Assembly: GCA_965214295.1 (NCBI GenBank) | Contig: OZ243944.1 | Coordinates: 1,550,001-1,614,000 of the forward strand | DNA from: JAJDUF01 sp965214295 | GTDB lineage: Bacteria; Chloroflexota; UBA11872; UBA12225; JAJDUF01 | Length of the DNA stretch: 64,000 nt | Direction: 5' to 3' | Shown: positions 1-7,589 of the stretch, piece after piece | Layout: each line of letters opens with the position of its first letter | Numbering within the stretch: position 1 is the first letter of the stretch | The notes under the pieces: generated by a model | What the model was told of the DNA's origin: nothing | Databases searched by the model: none | What the model saw: only the letters and a program-made list of their open reading frames with translations | Position numbers and translations under genes: made by a program

Positions 1-612
1 GGCGTCAGGAAAATGGTACAGCGCCCCCGGCTTCTTGCCGGCCCCGGAGATACCCGTCTTGCCATCACAGATGACCGACCGCGGCTCGATGACACCGCCT
101 TGCAGCGCCGGAGCCAGAGCCAGGATGATCGCCACTGCAAAGCAGCCCGGATTGCCCACCAGTCGGGCACCGGCCACGTCGCCTCGGAACAGCTCCGGAA
201 TACCGTAGGCCGCCCGCGACAGCAGCTCGGGGCAAGTGTGCGGCCGCCCGGCCACCGACGGCTGACGGCTGGCGTAGCGCTCGTACTCGCCGACGCTCCG
301 AAAGCGGAAATCGCCGCTGTAGTCGAGCACCGCCACTCCTGCCGCCACGAGTGCCGGAGCATAGCCCATACCGATCCGGTCGGGTGTCGCACAAATCACG
401 AGGTCCACGTCCCGACCGACGCGCTCCGGCGTGGCCTCCTCGACGGGCAGGTCACAAACCCCGCGCAGGTGTGGAAAAAAAGCACTGATGGGCTGCCCCA
501 CGTCGTTCTTTGCCAGCAGCGAGACCGGCTCGATCTCCGGGTGCCCCACCAGCAGTTCCACCATGCCCAGGCCACCGTAGCCCGTCGCCCCGACCAGCTG
601 CGCTCGAATCAT
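1..612 (-). CDS. argC: N-acetyl-gamma-glutamyl-phosphate reductase (3' part missing)
   Basis: This is the first 204 codons of ArgC, which reduces N-acetyl-glutamyl phosphate to the semialdehyde in cytosolic arginine synthesis. It begins at ATG 612 and runs off the left edge of the window. The reverse-strand translation starts with an NAD(P)-binding GATGYGG loop. It then has the family pattern HPHLRG, a DYSGDFRFR stretch, and the active-site motif VGNPGCF, whose Cys is the catalytic nucleophile. A DGKTGISGAGKKPG segment follows. Full-length family members have about 340 residues, so roughly 40% is outside the window. No partner arg gene is visible because the downstream side is cut off. The opposite-strand open frame over the same bases is a shadow. 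Confidence 0.93.
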   Translation of the reverse strand, partial: MIRAQLVGATGYGGLGMVELLVGHPEIEPVSLLAKNDVGQPISAFFPHLRGVCDLPVEEATPERVGRDVDLVICATPDRIGMGYAPALVAAGVAVLDYSGDFRFRSVGEYERYASRQPSVAGRPHTCPELLSRAAYGIPELFRGDVAGARLVGNPGCFAVAIILALAPALQGGVIEPRSVICDGKTGISGAGKKPGALYHFPDA

Positions 613-919
613 GTCCCTGCGTTCCCCCTGTAGTCTAAGCCAAGCGTAGGCCCGGTTATCCCCATCTCCCCTCCGTCATTCCCGCTTGCACAGGAATCCA
701 ATCCCCACGTCCCGTGGGAGAGGGCTAGGGTGAGGGCTGCCCCATGCTGCGGCCGTGCTCCCGACCGTCCCATTCACGCCTCATTGGACTCTATCCGAAT
801 GGCTCAGACGCGACATAGTATCGCACGCGGTCGGTTTGCAGGGTATCATGGTACCTGCCCCTCAATCCTGTCATTCATTTCGAAGCGCGGTCCGCTCGAC
901 CGGAAGGGAGAAGGGAATC
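613..919. other. intergenic region with degenerate palindromic repeat
   Basis: These 307 bases separate the divergent argC and MoaB-like genes. Around 674-735 there is a decayed copy of the GTCATTCCCGC-type repeat followed by a G-rich tail ending in GGGTGAGGG. I see no convincing gene or promoter pair. Promoters for both flanking genes should lie here. Confidence 0.5.
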
Positions 920-1699
920 ATGGCTGAAGAACACGCCCACAAAGGACACCGGCACGGCCACGGCGAGCAGCGTTCCGGCGTCGCCGTCGGAGTCTTGACC
1001 TGCAGTGACCGCAGCGCCCGCGGCGAACGAGCGGATGTCGGCGGCCCCACCGTCCACAACCTGGTGCTCGACCGTATCCCCGGCGCCAAGGTGACCCAAT
1101 ACAAGGTCGTCCCCGACGACCGCGAGCAGATTTCCTCCACCTTGATCGCCTGGGCAGACGACGAGCGTCTCGATCTGATCCTCACCACGGGCGGCACCGG
1201 GCTGGCGCCGCGCGACATCACGCCCGAAGCGACCACCGCGGTCATTGACCGCGCCGTGCCGGCGTTCCCCATGGCGATGCTGTTCGAGAGCCTGCGCGTC
1301 ACACCCTACGCCATGCTCACCCGCGCCGCCGCCGGCATCCGCGGCAAGACGCTCATCATCAACTTGCCCGGCAACCCCAAGGCGATCCAAGAGAATCTCG
1401 ACGCCATCATCGAAGTGCTCCCCCACGCCGTCCAGATCGCGCGCGGTGAAGATACGCACGCCGAGAGCGGCGGTGGTCACCAGGACCACGCCGGCCACGG
1501 TGAGCAGCACGGCGGTCACGACCAGCACGCGGGCCATGGCGGCGGCCATCGCGAGCATCACGCCAAGCACGACGACCACGCGGAGGCGGAGCATGGTCAC
1601 GAGCAGCACGGTGACGGCGGCCACCACGAGCACGAACCCGCGGCGACACCGGCGGATCGCGGGGGCATCGCCCGCAACGTCGGCGGCCCGCCGTGCTAG
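920..1699 (+). CDS. moaB: MoaB/MogA-type molybdopterin-binding protein with His-rich ends
   Basis: The core of this 259-residue protein is a MoCF-biosynthesis (MogA/MoaB) domain. In molybdenum cofactor assembly this fold binds molybdopterin and adenylylates it or helps insert the metal. Visible motifs are GVLTCSDRSARGE near the start, the nucleotide-binding TTGGTGLAPRDITPEAT, and NLPGNPKAIQEN near the end of the domain. ATG 920 is chosen because a GGGAGAAGGG stretch lies just upstream and homology begins soon after; an in-frame upstream extension has no family similarity. The first 15 residues are His-rich (HAHKGHRHGHGEQ), and about 75 residues at the C-terminus consist largely of His, Gly, Asp and Glu. 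Such tails often bind Ni, Zn or Cu. The tail is unusual for MoaB, and its role is inference. Confidence 0.88.
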   Translation: MAEEHAHKGHRHGHGEQRSGVAVGVLTCSDRSARGERADVGGPTVHNLVLDRIPGAKVTQYKVVPDDREQISSTLIAWADDERLDLILTTGGTGLAPRDITPEATTAVIDRAVPAFPMAMLFESLRVTPYAMLTRAAAGIRGKTLIINLPGNPKAIQENLDAIIEVLPHAVQIARGEDTHAESGGGHQDHAGHGEQHGGHDQHAGHGGGHREHHAKHDDHAEAEHGHEQHGDGGHHEHEPAATPADRGGIARNVGGPPC

Positions 1700-1749
1700 T
1701 AGCTGGTGGTCAGTGCCGCGAGGGAGCGCGGCAGCAGCCAGCGTGGGCA

Positions 1750-1785
1750 CCGTCATTCCCGCGAAAGGAGACCTTTGCATACCCC
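1750..1785. repeat. half palindromic repeat fused to GGAGACCTTTGCAT end
   Basis: A left arm GTCATTCCCGC is directly joined to GGAGACCTTTGCAT, the terminal sequence of the short inverted-repeat elements found elsewhere in the window (for example near 19710, 33258 and 44886). The matching right arm is missing, so this is a truncated or recombined copy. Confidence 0.6.
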
Positions 1786-1839
1786 CCGGAGTGCGGGCCA
1801 GAGCGCGTATGCTCCCCCGACCGCAATAAGCTGGAGTAG

Positions 1840-2076
1840 GTGGTAATGTCCCCGCCCTTGCACCAGGCGAAGCCTATCGCCTGGTGGCGCAACAGTGGGC
1901 TGGTGCTCCTGCTCCTGCTGTTTCTCCCGCCGGTCGGCGGCATACTCGCCCTCTTCTCACCCTGGCACATCGCGCTGAAGCTGCTTGTCATCCTATGGGC
2001 GCTGGTGTGGAGCGCCGCCCTGCTGGTCCTATGGCCGCTCCTCCAGCCAATGCTCGCCACCGCGCTAAACGGCTAG
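1840..2076 (+). CDS. small membrane protein with two predicted spans
   Basis: This protein has 78 residues from GTG 1840, or 76 from ATG 1846. It has two strongly hydrophobic stretches, around residues 20-38 (LVLLLLLFLPPVGGILALF) and 44-66, consistent with a two-span integral membrane protein. I do not recognise a family. It lies 27 nt upstream of an RDD-family membrane protein on the same strand, so the two are probably co-transcribed. The upstream GGAGTAGG could serve as ribosome-binding site for the ATG. Real coding is supported by the membrane topology and operon position, not by family similarity. Confidence 0.6.
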   Translation: MVMSPPLHQAKPIAWWRNSGLVLLLLLFLPPVGGILALFSPWHIALKLLVILWALVWSAALLVLWPLLQPMLATALNG

Positions 2077-2103
2077 TGGCGGCTGCGGAGGTTTCCTGGA
2101 ACG

Positions 2104-2649
2104 ATGCCGATGCCACCGGCGGCTCCGGCACCAGGCTGGCAGCGCGTCGCTGCCTACCTCCTTGATTACCTGGTCATCGCCGCCTACCTCGCCCTCCTTA
2201 CCGGCGCCAGCGTTGCCTCCGGTGCGAGCCGGAGGCTGGACTTCGCGCTGTCGGGCAACCCGGCCATGGGCCAGCTTGTCGCCTTTGTCGCGCTGACTCT
2301 GCCGGTCATGCTGTACTTTGCCGTCAGTGAGGCCTCGCAATGGCAAGGCACCCTCGGCAAACGGGCCTTGAAGCTCCGGGTGGCCGCCCACGGCGCTGGC
2401 GGTCGGCTCTCGTTCCGGCGCACTCTGCTGCGCGCGGCACTCAAGTTCGCACCCTGGGAGCTAGCGCATACCGTCATCTGGCGTGCTGAAGGCTGGCCCT
2501 CGGACGCGCCGCAGCCCACGACCGCCCATTGGCTCGGCTTTGCCCTTTCTCTGCTCTGGGCCGGCTGGTACCTGGTGATGCTCTTTGTAGGATCACGACG
2601 CACCTTCTACGACCGGGCAGCCGCGAGCGTCGTGATCCGGTCAGCATGA
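2104..2649 (+). CDS. RDD family membrane protein
   Basis: This 181-residue protein has the layout of the RDD family. An N-terminal segment WQRVAAYLLDYLVIAAYLAL holds the first span with its conserved Arg and Asp. A second span lies around residues 60-75. It is followed by the TLGKRALKLRV motif typical of RDD proteins. A third span is near residues 140-162. The biochemical role of RDD proteins is mostly unknown, though some have been linked to ion transport. It starts at ATG 2104, 27 nt after the preceding small membrane protein, suggesting a two-gene operon. The next gene on this strand lies beyond a repeat-filled gap of about 270 bases. Confidence 0.8.
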   Translation: MPMPPAAPAPGWQRVAAYLLDYLVIAAYLALLTGASVASGASRRLDFALSGNPAMGQLVAFVALTLPVMLYFAVSEASQWQGTLGKRALKLRVAAHGAGGRLSFRRTLLRAALKFAPWELAHTVIWRAEGWPSDAPQPTTAHWLGFALSLLWAGWYLVMLFVGSRRTFYDRAAASVVIRSA

Positions 2650-2680
2650 GCCGGGCGCATCAGAGCTACACGATCCAATG

Positions 2681-2803
2681 GCGACCTTTGCAAAAATCGT
2701 CATTCCCGCGCCAGCGGGAATCCAAAAACCGGCCCTCCCAAGTTGGCGGGCGTGGGATCACTGCCACTGAGCACACCGTCCTGGGCGTTATGCATAAGTC
2801 TCC
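2681..2803. repeat. MITE-like palindromic element with REP core
   Basis: This is a 123-base non-coding element. Its left end (GCGACCTTTGCAAAAA) and right end (GTTATGCATAAGTCTCC) form imperfect inverted repeats. A hairpin with ATTCCCGC/GCGGGAAT arms sits just inside the left end at about 2700-2722, followed by an AAAAACCGGCCC segment and a GTTGGCGGG segment. The same inner segments occur in the elements at 28192-28313 and 40348-40640, which defines a family. Confidence 0.7.
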
Positions 2804-2923
2804 ACTGGGCGTCAAGGTGGTGCGTAGCGAGCCGTCAGTAGCTTCCCCAGCCCCTTGCGTGGTAGAACTTGGATACACCAGCGAGGCCCGCGCCGTATGT
2901 TCGCAGCAGCGTCAGGCAGCGCA

Positions 2924-3508
2924 ATGCTGCTCCTCCGCCAGCAAGATCCGTCCTCCGAGCGACGGCGGTGCTGGTGGTGGGCGGTGATCGCGGCGGCGGC
3001 GTTCGTTGCCCTCTGGCTGGACTGGCCGGCGCCGGCTGCCGCGCAAAGTAGCGCCGCCGACGTTCGGCGCGTAGCCGACCAGCTGCGCTGCGTGGTATGT
3101 GACCACCAGTCGGTTGCCGAATCCAATGCCGAGTTGGCGACCCAAATGCGAGAAGTAATCCGCCAGCAGCTAGCTGCCGGTCGCACCGACCGCGAGATCA
3201 TTCGGTTCTTCGTCGAGCGTTACGGAGACACCATCCTCTACGCCCCGCCGCGGCGCGGCTTCTCGCTGCTCGCCTGGTGGGTACCGGTTATCGTCCTGCT
3301 CGTCGGCGCGGCTGGTGCGGTCGGCTTCTGGCGCCAACGCCAACGCTCACACCCGGCGCAGCCAACCCCAGCGGCGCTGTCCGCGTCTCCGCAGGAGGCC
3401 GCCCCCGACTTGCCCGACCTCTCGGATGCCGATATCGCCCACTACCGCGAGCGCCTCGCACAGGAGCTAACAGTCGAGCCGAGCGATCCTCCTGATCGAA
3501 CGCGCTAG
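2924..3508 (+). CDS. ccmH: CcmH/CycL-type cytochrome c maturation protein
   Basis: CcmH/NrfF proteins keep apocytochrome c cysteines reduced before heme ligation, on the outer side of the cytoplasmic membrane. After a hydrophobic signal or anchor (roughly residues 15-38, ending ...PAPAAAQ), the sequence shows the diagnostic LRCVVCDHQSVAESNAELA with the redox CxxC pair. A three-helix segment MREVIRQQLAAGRTDREIIRFFVERYG follows, then a transmembrane helix near residues 120-140. The C-terminal tail is short (about 50 residues). The start is uncertain: ATG 2924 gives a compact signal peptide, ATG 2897 adds nine residues, and neither has a strong ribosome-binding site. No other ccm genes are adjacent, which is unusual because ccmH is commonly clustered with ccmF. 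Confidence 0.85.
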   Translation: MLLLRQQDPSSERRRCWWWAVIAAAAFVALWLDWPAPAAAQSSAADVRRVADQLRCVVCDHQSVAESNAELATQMREVIRQQLAAGRTDREIIRFFVERYGDTILYAPPRRGFSLLAWWVPVIVLLVGAAGAVGFWRQRQRSHPAQPTPAALSASPQEAAPDLPDLSDADIAHYRERLAQELTVEPSDPPDRTR

Positions 3509-3647
3509 GGCATGTCTGCCGAACCAGTCCGCTGGCCTCACCCCCTGCCTCTGGCCGAGAAACCAACCCAATCAGCCTATAATCTTCGTGTCCCCTAGGG
3601 GAACGGGGATTTCTGCCAGTTCTTTTCTGTCCCTCGCTACCGCACGC

Positions 3648-3929
3648 TTAACCAAGCTCGGGTGCATCCTGAGTAGTGAATTTGCGGAGAATGAGCGGAG
3701 CAGAGATACCCACGTGGAACGCCAGAATGACGTTGGTAGCTGGGAGTTGTTGGTGATAGCCCCAGGCTAACGCGCCACCGATCAGCCACATACCAAGGCC
3801 CGTCAGCCAGAAAAACCAGGATGTGGCCCAATGTGGGCGCATCCTCTCCCGGCGGTACGCATAGAGCGAGAGAAAGTCGGCGATGGAGCCACCAAGCACC
3901 CCCAGCGCGAAAGGCTGCCAATCGGCCAT
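3648..3929 (-). CDS. hypothetical membrane protein
   Basis: This 93-residue protein has three likely membrane-spanning stretches: residues about 6-22, 37-58 and 66-82. A positively charged loop (YRRERMRPH) lies between the first two. I do not recognise the family. It lies 15 nt downstream of a small helical protein gene on the same strand, suggesting a two-gene operon. The overlapping 124-residue frame in the same region is a frame shadow. Confidence 0.6.
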   Translation of the reverse strand: MADWQPFALGVLGGSIADFLSLYAYRRERMRPHWATSWFFWLTGLGMWLIGGALAWGYHQQLPATNVILAFHVGISAPLILRKFTTQDAPELG

Positions 3930-3944
3930 ATGCCATTCTGGGAG

Positions 3945-4256
3945 CTAGGGCACTTCCATAGAGGCATACACGGAGAAAATCTTCCGGTATTGCCGCAGTC
4001 TCCGGCGCCATCCAGGATGCCGCAGAGTATAGACCGGCTCTCCGGTGCGATTGGGAAAGTCGAATGCCTGAACGTATTCAGGATACCGTTCCAGGATAGC
4101 GCGGACTTCCTCTTCAGGTATCCCCATCTCGTCGGCAATGCCCCGCGGAATGCGAAAATCCCACCGCGGATCGGCGAGCGCGTCGAGTACCTTTCGCACC
4201 GTGGGGTCCGTGACGGCCGTGCGGTAATCACGACCGTTCGTGTGTGTAGCTTCCAT
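3945..4256 (-). CDS. small protein with winged-helix-like region
   Basis: This protein has 103 residues from ATG 4256 (MEATHTNGRDY). A longer reading from 4313 adds residues without clear support. The middle part (residues about 15-60) reads as two or three helices with IADEMGIPEEEVRAILERYP, resembling the helix-turn-helix of short winged-helix regulators. A basic Arg-rich stretch follows (RRRLRQYRK). It could be a small DNA-binding regulator, but this is inference from pattern only. It precedes a membrane protein gene by 15 nt. Confidence 0.55.
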   Translation of the reverse strand: MEATHTNGRDYRTAVTDPTVRKVLDALADPRWDFRIPRGIADEMGIPEEEVRAILERYPEYVQAFDFPNRTGEPVYTLRHPGWRRRLRQYRKIFSVYASMEVP

Positions 4257-4344
4257 TGCCCGACTCCAATGCCTACTCGATGGTCGCAGCGGATTGCTGC
4301 CGCACGACGCCACCTACATTCTCAGGGTATCACGATGGGCTGGC

Positions 4345-4485
4345 CGCGTCTGCAAACTGGCTTTGCTGCTCCCCAGGTCCCGTCATTGCGGCACAAGCCG
4401 CCGCACCCGTCATTGCGGCGCAGGCCGCAATCCAGCCCCCCTGACCTTGCCTCCTACTGATCGGTACTTTGCAAACACGCCCTAG
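4345..4485. repeat. MITE-like element with GGGCGTGTTTGCA ends and two REP units
   Basis: The left end (CGCGTCTGCAAACTGGC) and right end (ACTTTGCAAACACGCCCTAG) form inverted repeats. Two 27-nt GTCATTGCGGC-type units sit in tandem inside, at about 4380-4434. The second has perfect ATTGCGGC/GCCGCAAT arms. The same ends bracket the element at 49356-49520, so this is a second mobile-looking family distinct from the GGAGACC type. Confidence 0.65.
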
Positions 4486-4535
4486 CTGTATAGCAGCCGC
4501 GACGCGCCATAACACGGACGACGGCTTGCGTACTG

Positions 4536-4907
4536 CTACTCCTGTTTGTGGAGGTCGTTTAGCAACCGGTTGGTCTTCGCTGCCAGGATGAAATCGCTCT
4601 CGGACAGGCCACCGATGGCGTGGGTGCTCACGCTCAGGTCTACACGCTTGTACGAGACGCAAAAATCGGGGTGATGCCCCTCGTCTTCCGCCAGGTCCGC
4701 CAGCGCGTTGATAAAGCGCATCGCCCGCGGGAAGCTGCCGAAGGTAACCGAACGGGTGATTGCCGTGTCATTGTCGGCCAACGACCAGGCGCTTCCGATC
4801 TCGGCGATGTATGGTTCGGCGGCAATGCGCGTGAGCGGTGGCACACCCCCTCTGCACGGCACACAGCGTCGCGTTACGAGACCGCCTGTTGCTCCACTCT
4901 CGGACAT
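4536..4907 (-). CDS. phhB: 4a-hydroxytetrahydrobiopterin (pterin-4a-carbinolamine) dehydratase
   Basis: The protein has 123 residues from ATG 4907, which has a GGGAGG ribosome-binding site nine bases upstream; homology begins shortly after. It dehydrates 4a-hydroxy-tetrahydropterin so that the cofactor of aromatic amino acid hydroxylases can be recycled. Related proteins also act in other pterin or transcription contexts. The signature region EDEGHHPDFCVSYKRVDL is present with the paired histidines of the active site, followed by the third conserved His in STHAIGGLSESDF. The length is close to the usual 95-115 residues. The N-terminal 20 residues are Cys/Arg-containing and not part of the family core. 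No aromatic hydroxylase is visible nearby, so its substrate supply is unclear. Confidence 0.88.
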   Translation of the reverse strand: MSESGATGGLVTRRCVPCRGGVPPLTRIAAEPYIAEIGSAWSLADNDTAITRSVTFGSFPRAMRFINALADLAEDEGHHPDFCVSYKRVDLSVSTHAIGGLSESDFILAAKTNRLLNDLHKQE

Positions 4908-5083
4908 CACCTTGCTCCCTCCCATCCGTGTAGACATATGGGGCTGGGCTATGCCTCCCCAGGGCTTGTTGGGAGCATACACCGCCGCCGCTGCCGGGGG
5001 TAAGGTCATAGTGCTACCCTGGGTGCAAAGCGCGTGGATACCATCCGGCAGCCAATACCTACCTCAGTGCGTCTCCACCGGTG

Positions 5084-5140
5084 GAGCGGGGGCCGGGTGA
5101 CGGGCCAAAGCCGCACCACACCTGGCATCATCCGTCTGGC
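5084..5140. repeat. half copy of GGGCCAAAGCCGCAC palindrome family
   Basis: The left arm ACGGGCCAAAGCCGCAC and the loop CACACCTGGCATCATCCGT match the complete hairpin at 49642-49694, but the right arm is missing. This half copy sits just upstream of an enolase-superfamily gene. Confidence 0.6.
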
Positions 5141-5178
5141 GGACCGACTACAACGAGGAGACGTGGAAGCAGAAGACT

Positions 5179-6336
5179 ATGAAGATCACCGACCTGCGCG
5201 TGCAGTTGATTTCGGCCAAGCTGGCACGGCCGTATTGGATGAGCTTGGAGCCGTATCAAACCTCGTCCGAAATCGTGGTCGAGATCGAGACGAATACGGG
5301 CGTTACCGGGATCGGCGAGGTCCATGGCCGCCCCCTTGAGCAAATCAGCGCCATCCTCACCGATGTATTCGCGCCGGTACTCCGCGGGCGCGATCCGCTA
5401 GCGCATAACGTCATCTGGGAGGAGCTTTTCCTCTACGCCCACTCGCGCCGCGGCGCGGCCCTATCGGGCAGTCACGGGCAGCCCCATTTCGGCGCCGGCG
5501 CGCGGCCACAGCTCATGGCTGCCATCGCCGGCGTAGACCTGGCGTTGTGGGACCTCAAAGGCAAGCTCCTCGGCGTCCCCGTCTACACGTTGTTGGGCGG
5601 CTCGAATCCGCGCGTGCCCTCCTACGCCAGCGGTGGCTACTACGGGCCGGAGGGTGAGCCGGCCATTGATGCCCTCGTCGCCGAAATGACCTCGTACACC
5701 GCCCTGGGCTTCACCGCCGTCAAGATGAAGGTAGGTGGACAGCCGCTAGACGTTGACGTGGATCGAGTGCGTGCCGTGCGCGAGGCCGTGGGCACGGCAG
5801 TAGACGTCATGCTCGACGCCAACAGCGCCTACGACGTGCCGGAGGCCATCCGCGCCGCCCGTGCGTTCGAGCCGTATGCGCCACGCTGGCTGGAAGAGCC
5901 GCTACGCTGGTACGACAGCGTGTTCGGGTTGGGGGAAGTAGCCCGCGCCACGGACATTCCCCTGGCCTCTGGCGAGAGCGAGATGCACCGCTGGGCTTGC
6001 CGCGACCTCATCCTGCACGGCGGCGTGCGGATCATGCAGTTCGACGCGACCCGTGCCGGCGGCGCAACCGAGTGGCTGCGGGTGGCCGCCTATGCCGCCG
6101 CCCACGGCGTACTGATGGCACCACACCACGACCCGCAGACCCACGGCCACCTCGTCGCAGCCGTCCCCAATGGACACGTGCTCGAAGTATTCCCCAACAA
6201 GCAGCGCGATCCCCTCTGGGACGAGCTATACCTGCACCGCCCGGCCGTCGTGGACGGCGTAGTCACCTTGTCGGATCGCCCCGGCTTCGGTATCGAGCTG
6301 AACCCCGATGCTCTGCGAAAGTACGGCCACTCCTAA
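5179..6336 (+). CDS. enolase-superfamily dehydratase/racemase (mandelate racemase type)
   Basis: This 385-residue protein has the two-domain layout of the mandelate racemase/muconate-lactonizing group, which abstracts a proton alpha to a carboxylate, usually from sugar acids. The N-terminal capping domain carries GVTGIGEVHGRP. In the barrel are the KMKVGG catalytic lysine pair (about residues 174-178), the metal ligand in MLDANSAYD, the second in WLEEPLRWYD and the third in ASGESEM. The QFDATRAGG strand follows, then the APHHDPQ region with a likely catalytic His. Lysine and His bases on opposite faces resemble mandelate racemase-type members. The substrate cannot be told from sequence. Two further enolase-superfamily genes lie at 40772 and 45847, but this one stands apart from them. 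Confidence 0.9.
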   Translation: MKITDLRVQLISAKLARPYWMSLEPYQTSSEIVVEIETNTGVTGIGEVHGRPLEQISAILTDVFAPVLRGRDPLAHNVIWEELFLYAHSRRGAALSGSHGQPHFGAGARPQLMAAIAGVDLALWDLKGKLLGVPVYTLLGGSNPRVPSYASGGYYGPEGEPAIDALVAEMTSYTALGFTAVKMKVGGQPLDVDVDRVRAVREAVGTAVDVMLDANSAYDVPEAIRAARAFEPYAPRWLEEPLRWYDSVFGLGEVARATDIPLASGESEMHRWACRDLILHGGVRIMQFDATRAGGATEWLRVAAYAAAHGVLMAPHHDPQTHGHLVAAVPNGHVLEVFPNKQRDPLWDELYLHRPAVVDGVVTLSDRPGFGIELNPDALRKYGHS

Positions 6337-6358
6337 ATGCTATCCCTAGCCCCCGTCA

Positions 6359-6946
6359 TTGTGGGAGTCTGCCGAATTGCGTTATTTGACGGCGGTTAAG
6401 TTGCTGCCGGTGCCCGCGGAGGTCCTGAATGACTGGATAGAACACAATGGCGCTGACGGGCGACTGCTCTACGCCCTGGAACTGCTCTGGATACATAACG
6501 TCGATAAATGGCGCTCCCGATACGGCCAGCCCCTGGCCGAGCGCCGCACGAAGATCGTGTGGGGCAGCCTCCCGGAGAATGTCGGCGGGCAGTATTCCCG
6601 GGCTGCCAACCGCATCACCATCAGCGAGTCCTATCGGTCCGAGCCGCTGTCCGTGCTGGCGGCGACCTTGGCCCATGAGGTGTACCATGCCGTGAGCGGC
6701 CGAGCATCATTGGACGCCGCCGATTGTCTGGAAGAGGAGATGACCGCCTTCGCCTGGGGCACCGCCACATGGAAGCCGTTCCGACCGTCGCTGAAGTGGA
6801 GCCGGTCCCATGACATCACCACGGATGGTGAGCTTTGGCAGGAAGAGATCTATGAAGCCTGGGGCGACCGAAAGCTGCGCGAGGCCGTGCTCAACTCCGA
6901 GGGCTACCAGCAGCAATGCTTGGCCCGCGTCCTCCCCGCCTCCTAA
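6359..6946 (+). CDS. HExxH metallopeptidase-like protein
   Basis: This protein has up to 195 residues. Near residue 105 it has LAATLAHEVYHAVSG, a HExxH zinc-binding motif. About 17 residues later comes LEEEMTAFAWG, whose Glu could be the third zinc ligand, as in IrrE/DUF955-like gluzincins. The rest is not recognised. The start is unclear: no in-frame ATG precedes the motif, so a TTG (6359 or shortly after) or a GTG near 6409 must be used. The gene follows the enolase-family gene by about 22 nt and overlaps the next gene by 31 nt, so these three could be one transcript. The peptidase role is inference from the motif. Confidence 0.6.
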   Translation: MWESAELRYLTAVKLLPVPAEVLNDWIEHNGADGRLLYALELLWIHNVDKWRSRYGQPLAERRTKIVWGSLPENVGGQYSRAANRITISESYRSEPLSVLAATLAHEVYHAVSGRASLDAADCLEEEMTAFAWGTATWKPFRPSLKWSRSHDITTDGELWQEEIYEAWGDRKLREAVLNSEGYQQQCLARVLPAS

Positions 6947-7317
6947 CCGCCCCCGGCCCTTCATCCCTAGGCGCCGTCACTACCTTGGCGGATGTCCAAG
7001 CCGTTGACCTCAGTCTCGGCGGCGCCGGGTTGCGCTCCGGACCGGACGAGGCGCCAGCATCGGAAGGAACTGAGGGTCTACGGTTCACCAGCACCCACTA
7101 CCTCTCCGAAGGCGCCAAGGTGCGGCTGACCATTCGGCCGGCACGGCTCACTGGTGACGAGGAGTCCGTGACAATCACGGGGCGGCTGGTGCGGGTGCGC
7201 GGGCTGATGGCCCGGAACGCTGCCGGCGAGTTGACGCTACGCTATCGCTATGGCGTGCAGTTCGCGCCGGATTCGGCCGCAGCAGCCACCCGCGCTTTGG
7301 CCGCCCTGGAGACCTAA
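6916..7317 (+). CDS. PilZ-like domain protein with degenerate ligand motif
   Basis: This 133-residue protein resembles a PilZ beta-barrel. The pattern VDLSLGGAGLRS matches the DxSxxG part of the cyclic-di-GMP motif. It is followed by LSEGAKVRLTI, a GRLVRVRGL strand and YRYGVQFA, all spaced as in PilZ domains. The usual RxxxR preceding the DxSxxG is not clear; only RPPR is present near the N-terminus, so nucleotide binding is doubtful. The start at 6916 overlaps the preceding metallopeptidase-like gene by 31 nt. Alternatively the true start lies further in and the protein is a shortened PilZ. Confidence 0.6.
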   Translation: MLGPRPPRLLTAPGPSSLGAVTTLADVQAVDLSLGGAGLRSGPDEAPASEGTEGLRFTSTHYLSEGAKVRLTIRPARLTGDEESVTITGRLVRVRGLMARNAAGELTLRYRYGVQFAPDSAAAATRALAALET

Positions 7318-7337
7318 CCCGGGTAGCGCAGATTTCC

Positions 7338-7585
7338 CTAACGATAGGCCTGGAGCGAGGGGAAATGCGAAAGACTACCACGAGGTTCTTATCAACGGTA
7401 TAAAGAATTCGGAGTGGCCCCACACGGATCCTATATGCAGATGCCGCACCTCTCACCTTCTTACAGCCAGGCGGTCGTGGGTTCGATTCTAGCCCGATCA
7501 ATGCCCACTGCACCCTCGCCCTCTGATCTGCGGATAGCTTGCGAAACTCTCGTTGTGCAGTGTTCTCCAGTCTGACGTCATACAT
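7338..7585 (-). CDS. RelE/ParE-type toxin, likely frameshifted near the 3' end
   Basis: From ATG 7585 the protein reads MYDVRLENTAQREFRKL, then RVQWALIGLESNPRPPGCKKVRG, YRIRVGPLRILYTVD and VVVFRIS. These are the successive conserved segments of RelE/ParE toxins, which cleave mRNA on ribosomes or block gyrase. In the frame as it stands the protein runs on to 7175 with unrelated sequence. One missing base near 7350 would instead give the family-typical ending A-Y-R-stop at 7338, so I annotate to there. This is either a real frameshift that adds a foreign tail or a sequence error. It starts 4 nt after the Panacea-like gene, the spacing usual for antitoxin-toxin pairs. Confidence 0.7.
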
Positions 7586-7589
7586 GCGT

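Noticed and set aside
13..633. Plus-strand open frame over argC
   Set aside because: The minus strand has clear ArgC motifs; this frame is its shadow.
875..1780. Val/Asp-rich open frame antisense to the MoaB-like gene
   Set aside because: Its composition follows directly from the His-rich codons of the sense gene, and it has no start signal or domain.
3570..3590. TATAAT at 3578-3583 as a promoter
   Set aside because: No -35-like sequence lies at the right distance and no plus-strand gene follows; only a minus-strand membrane gene ends nearby.
7478..7505. tRNA-like stretch GTGGGTTCGATTCTAGCCCG
   Set aside because: The flanking bases do not form a T-stem and no acceptor or anticodon arm is present; it lies inside the toxin gene.
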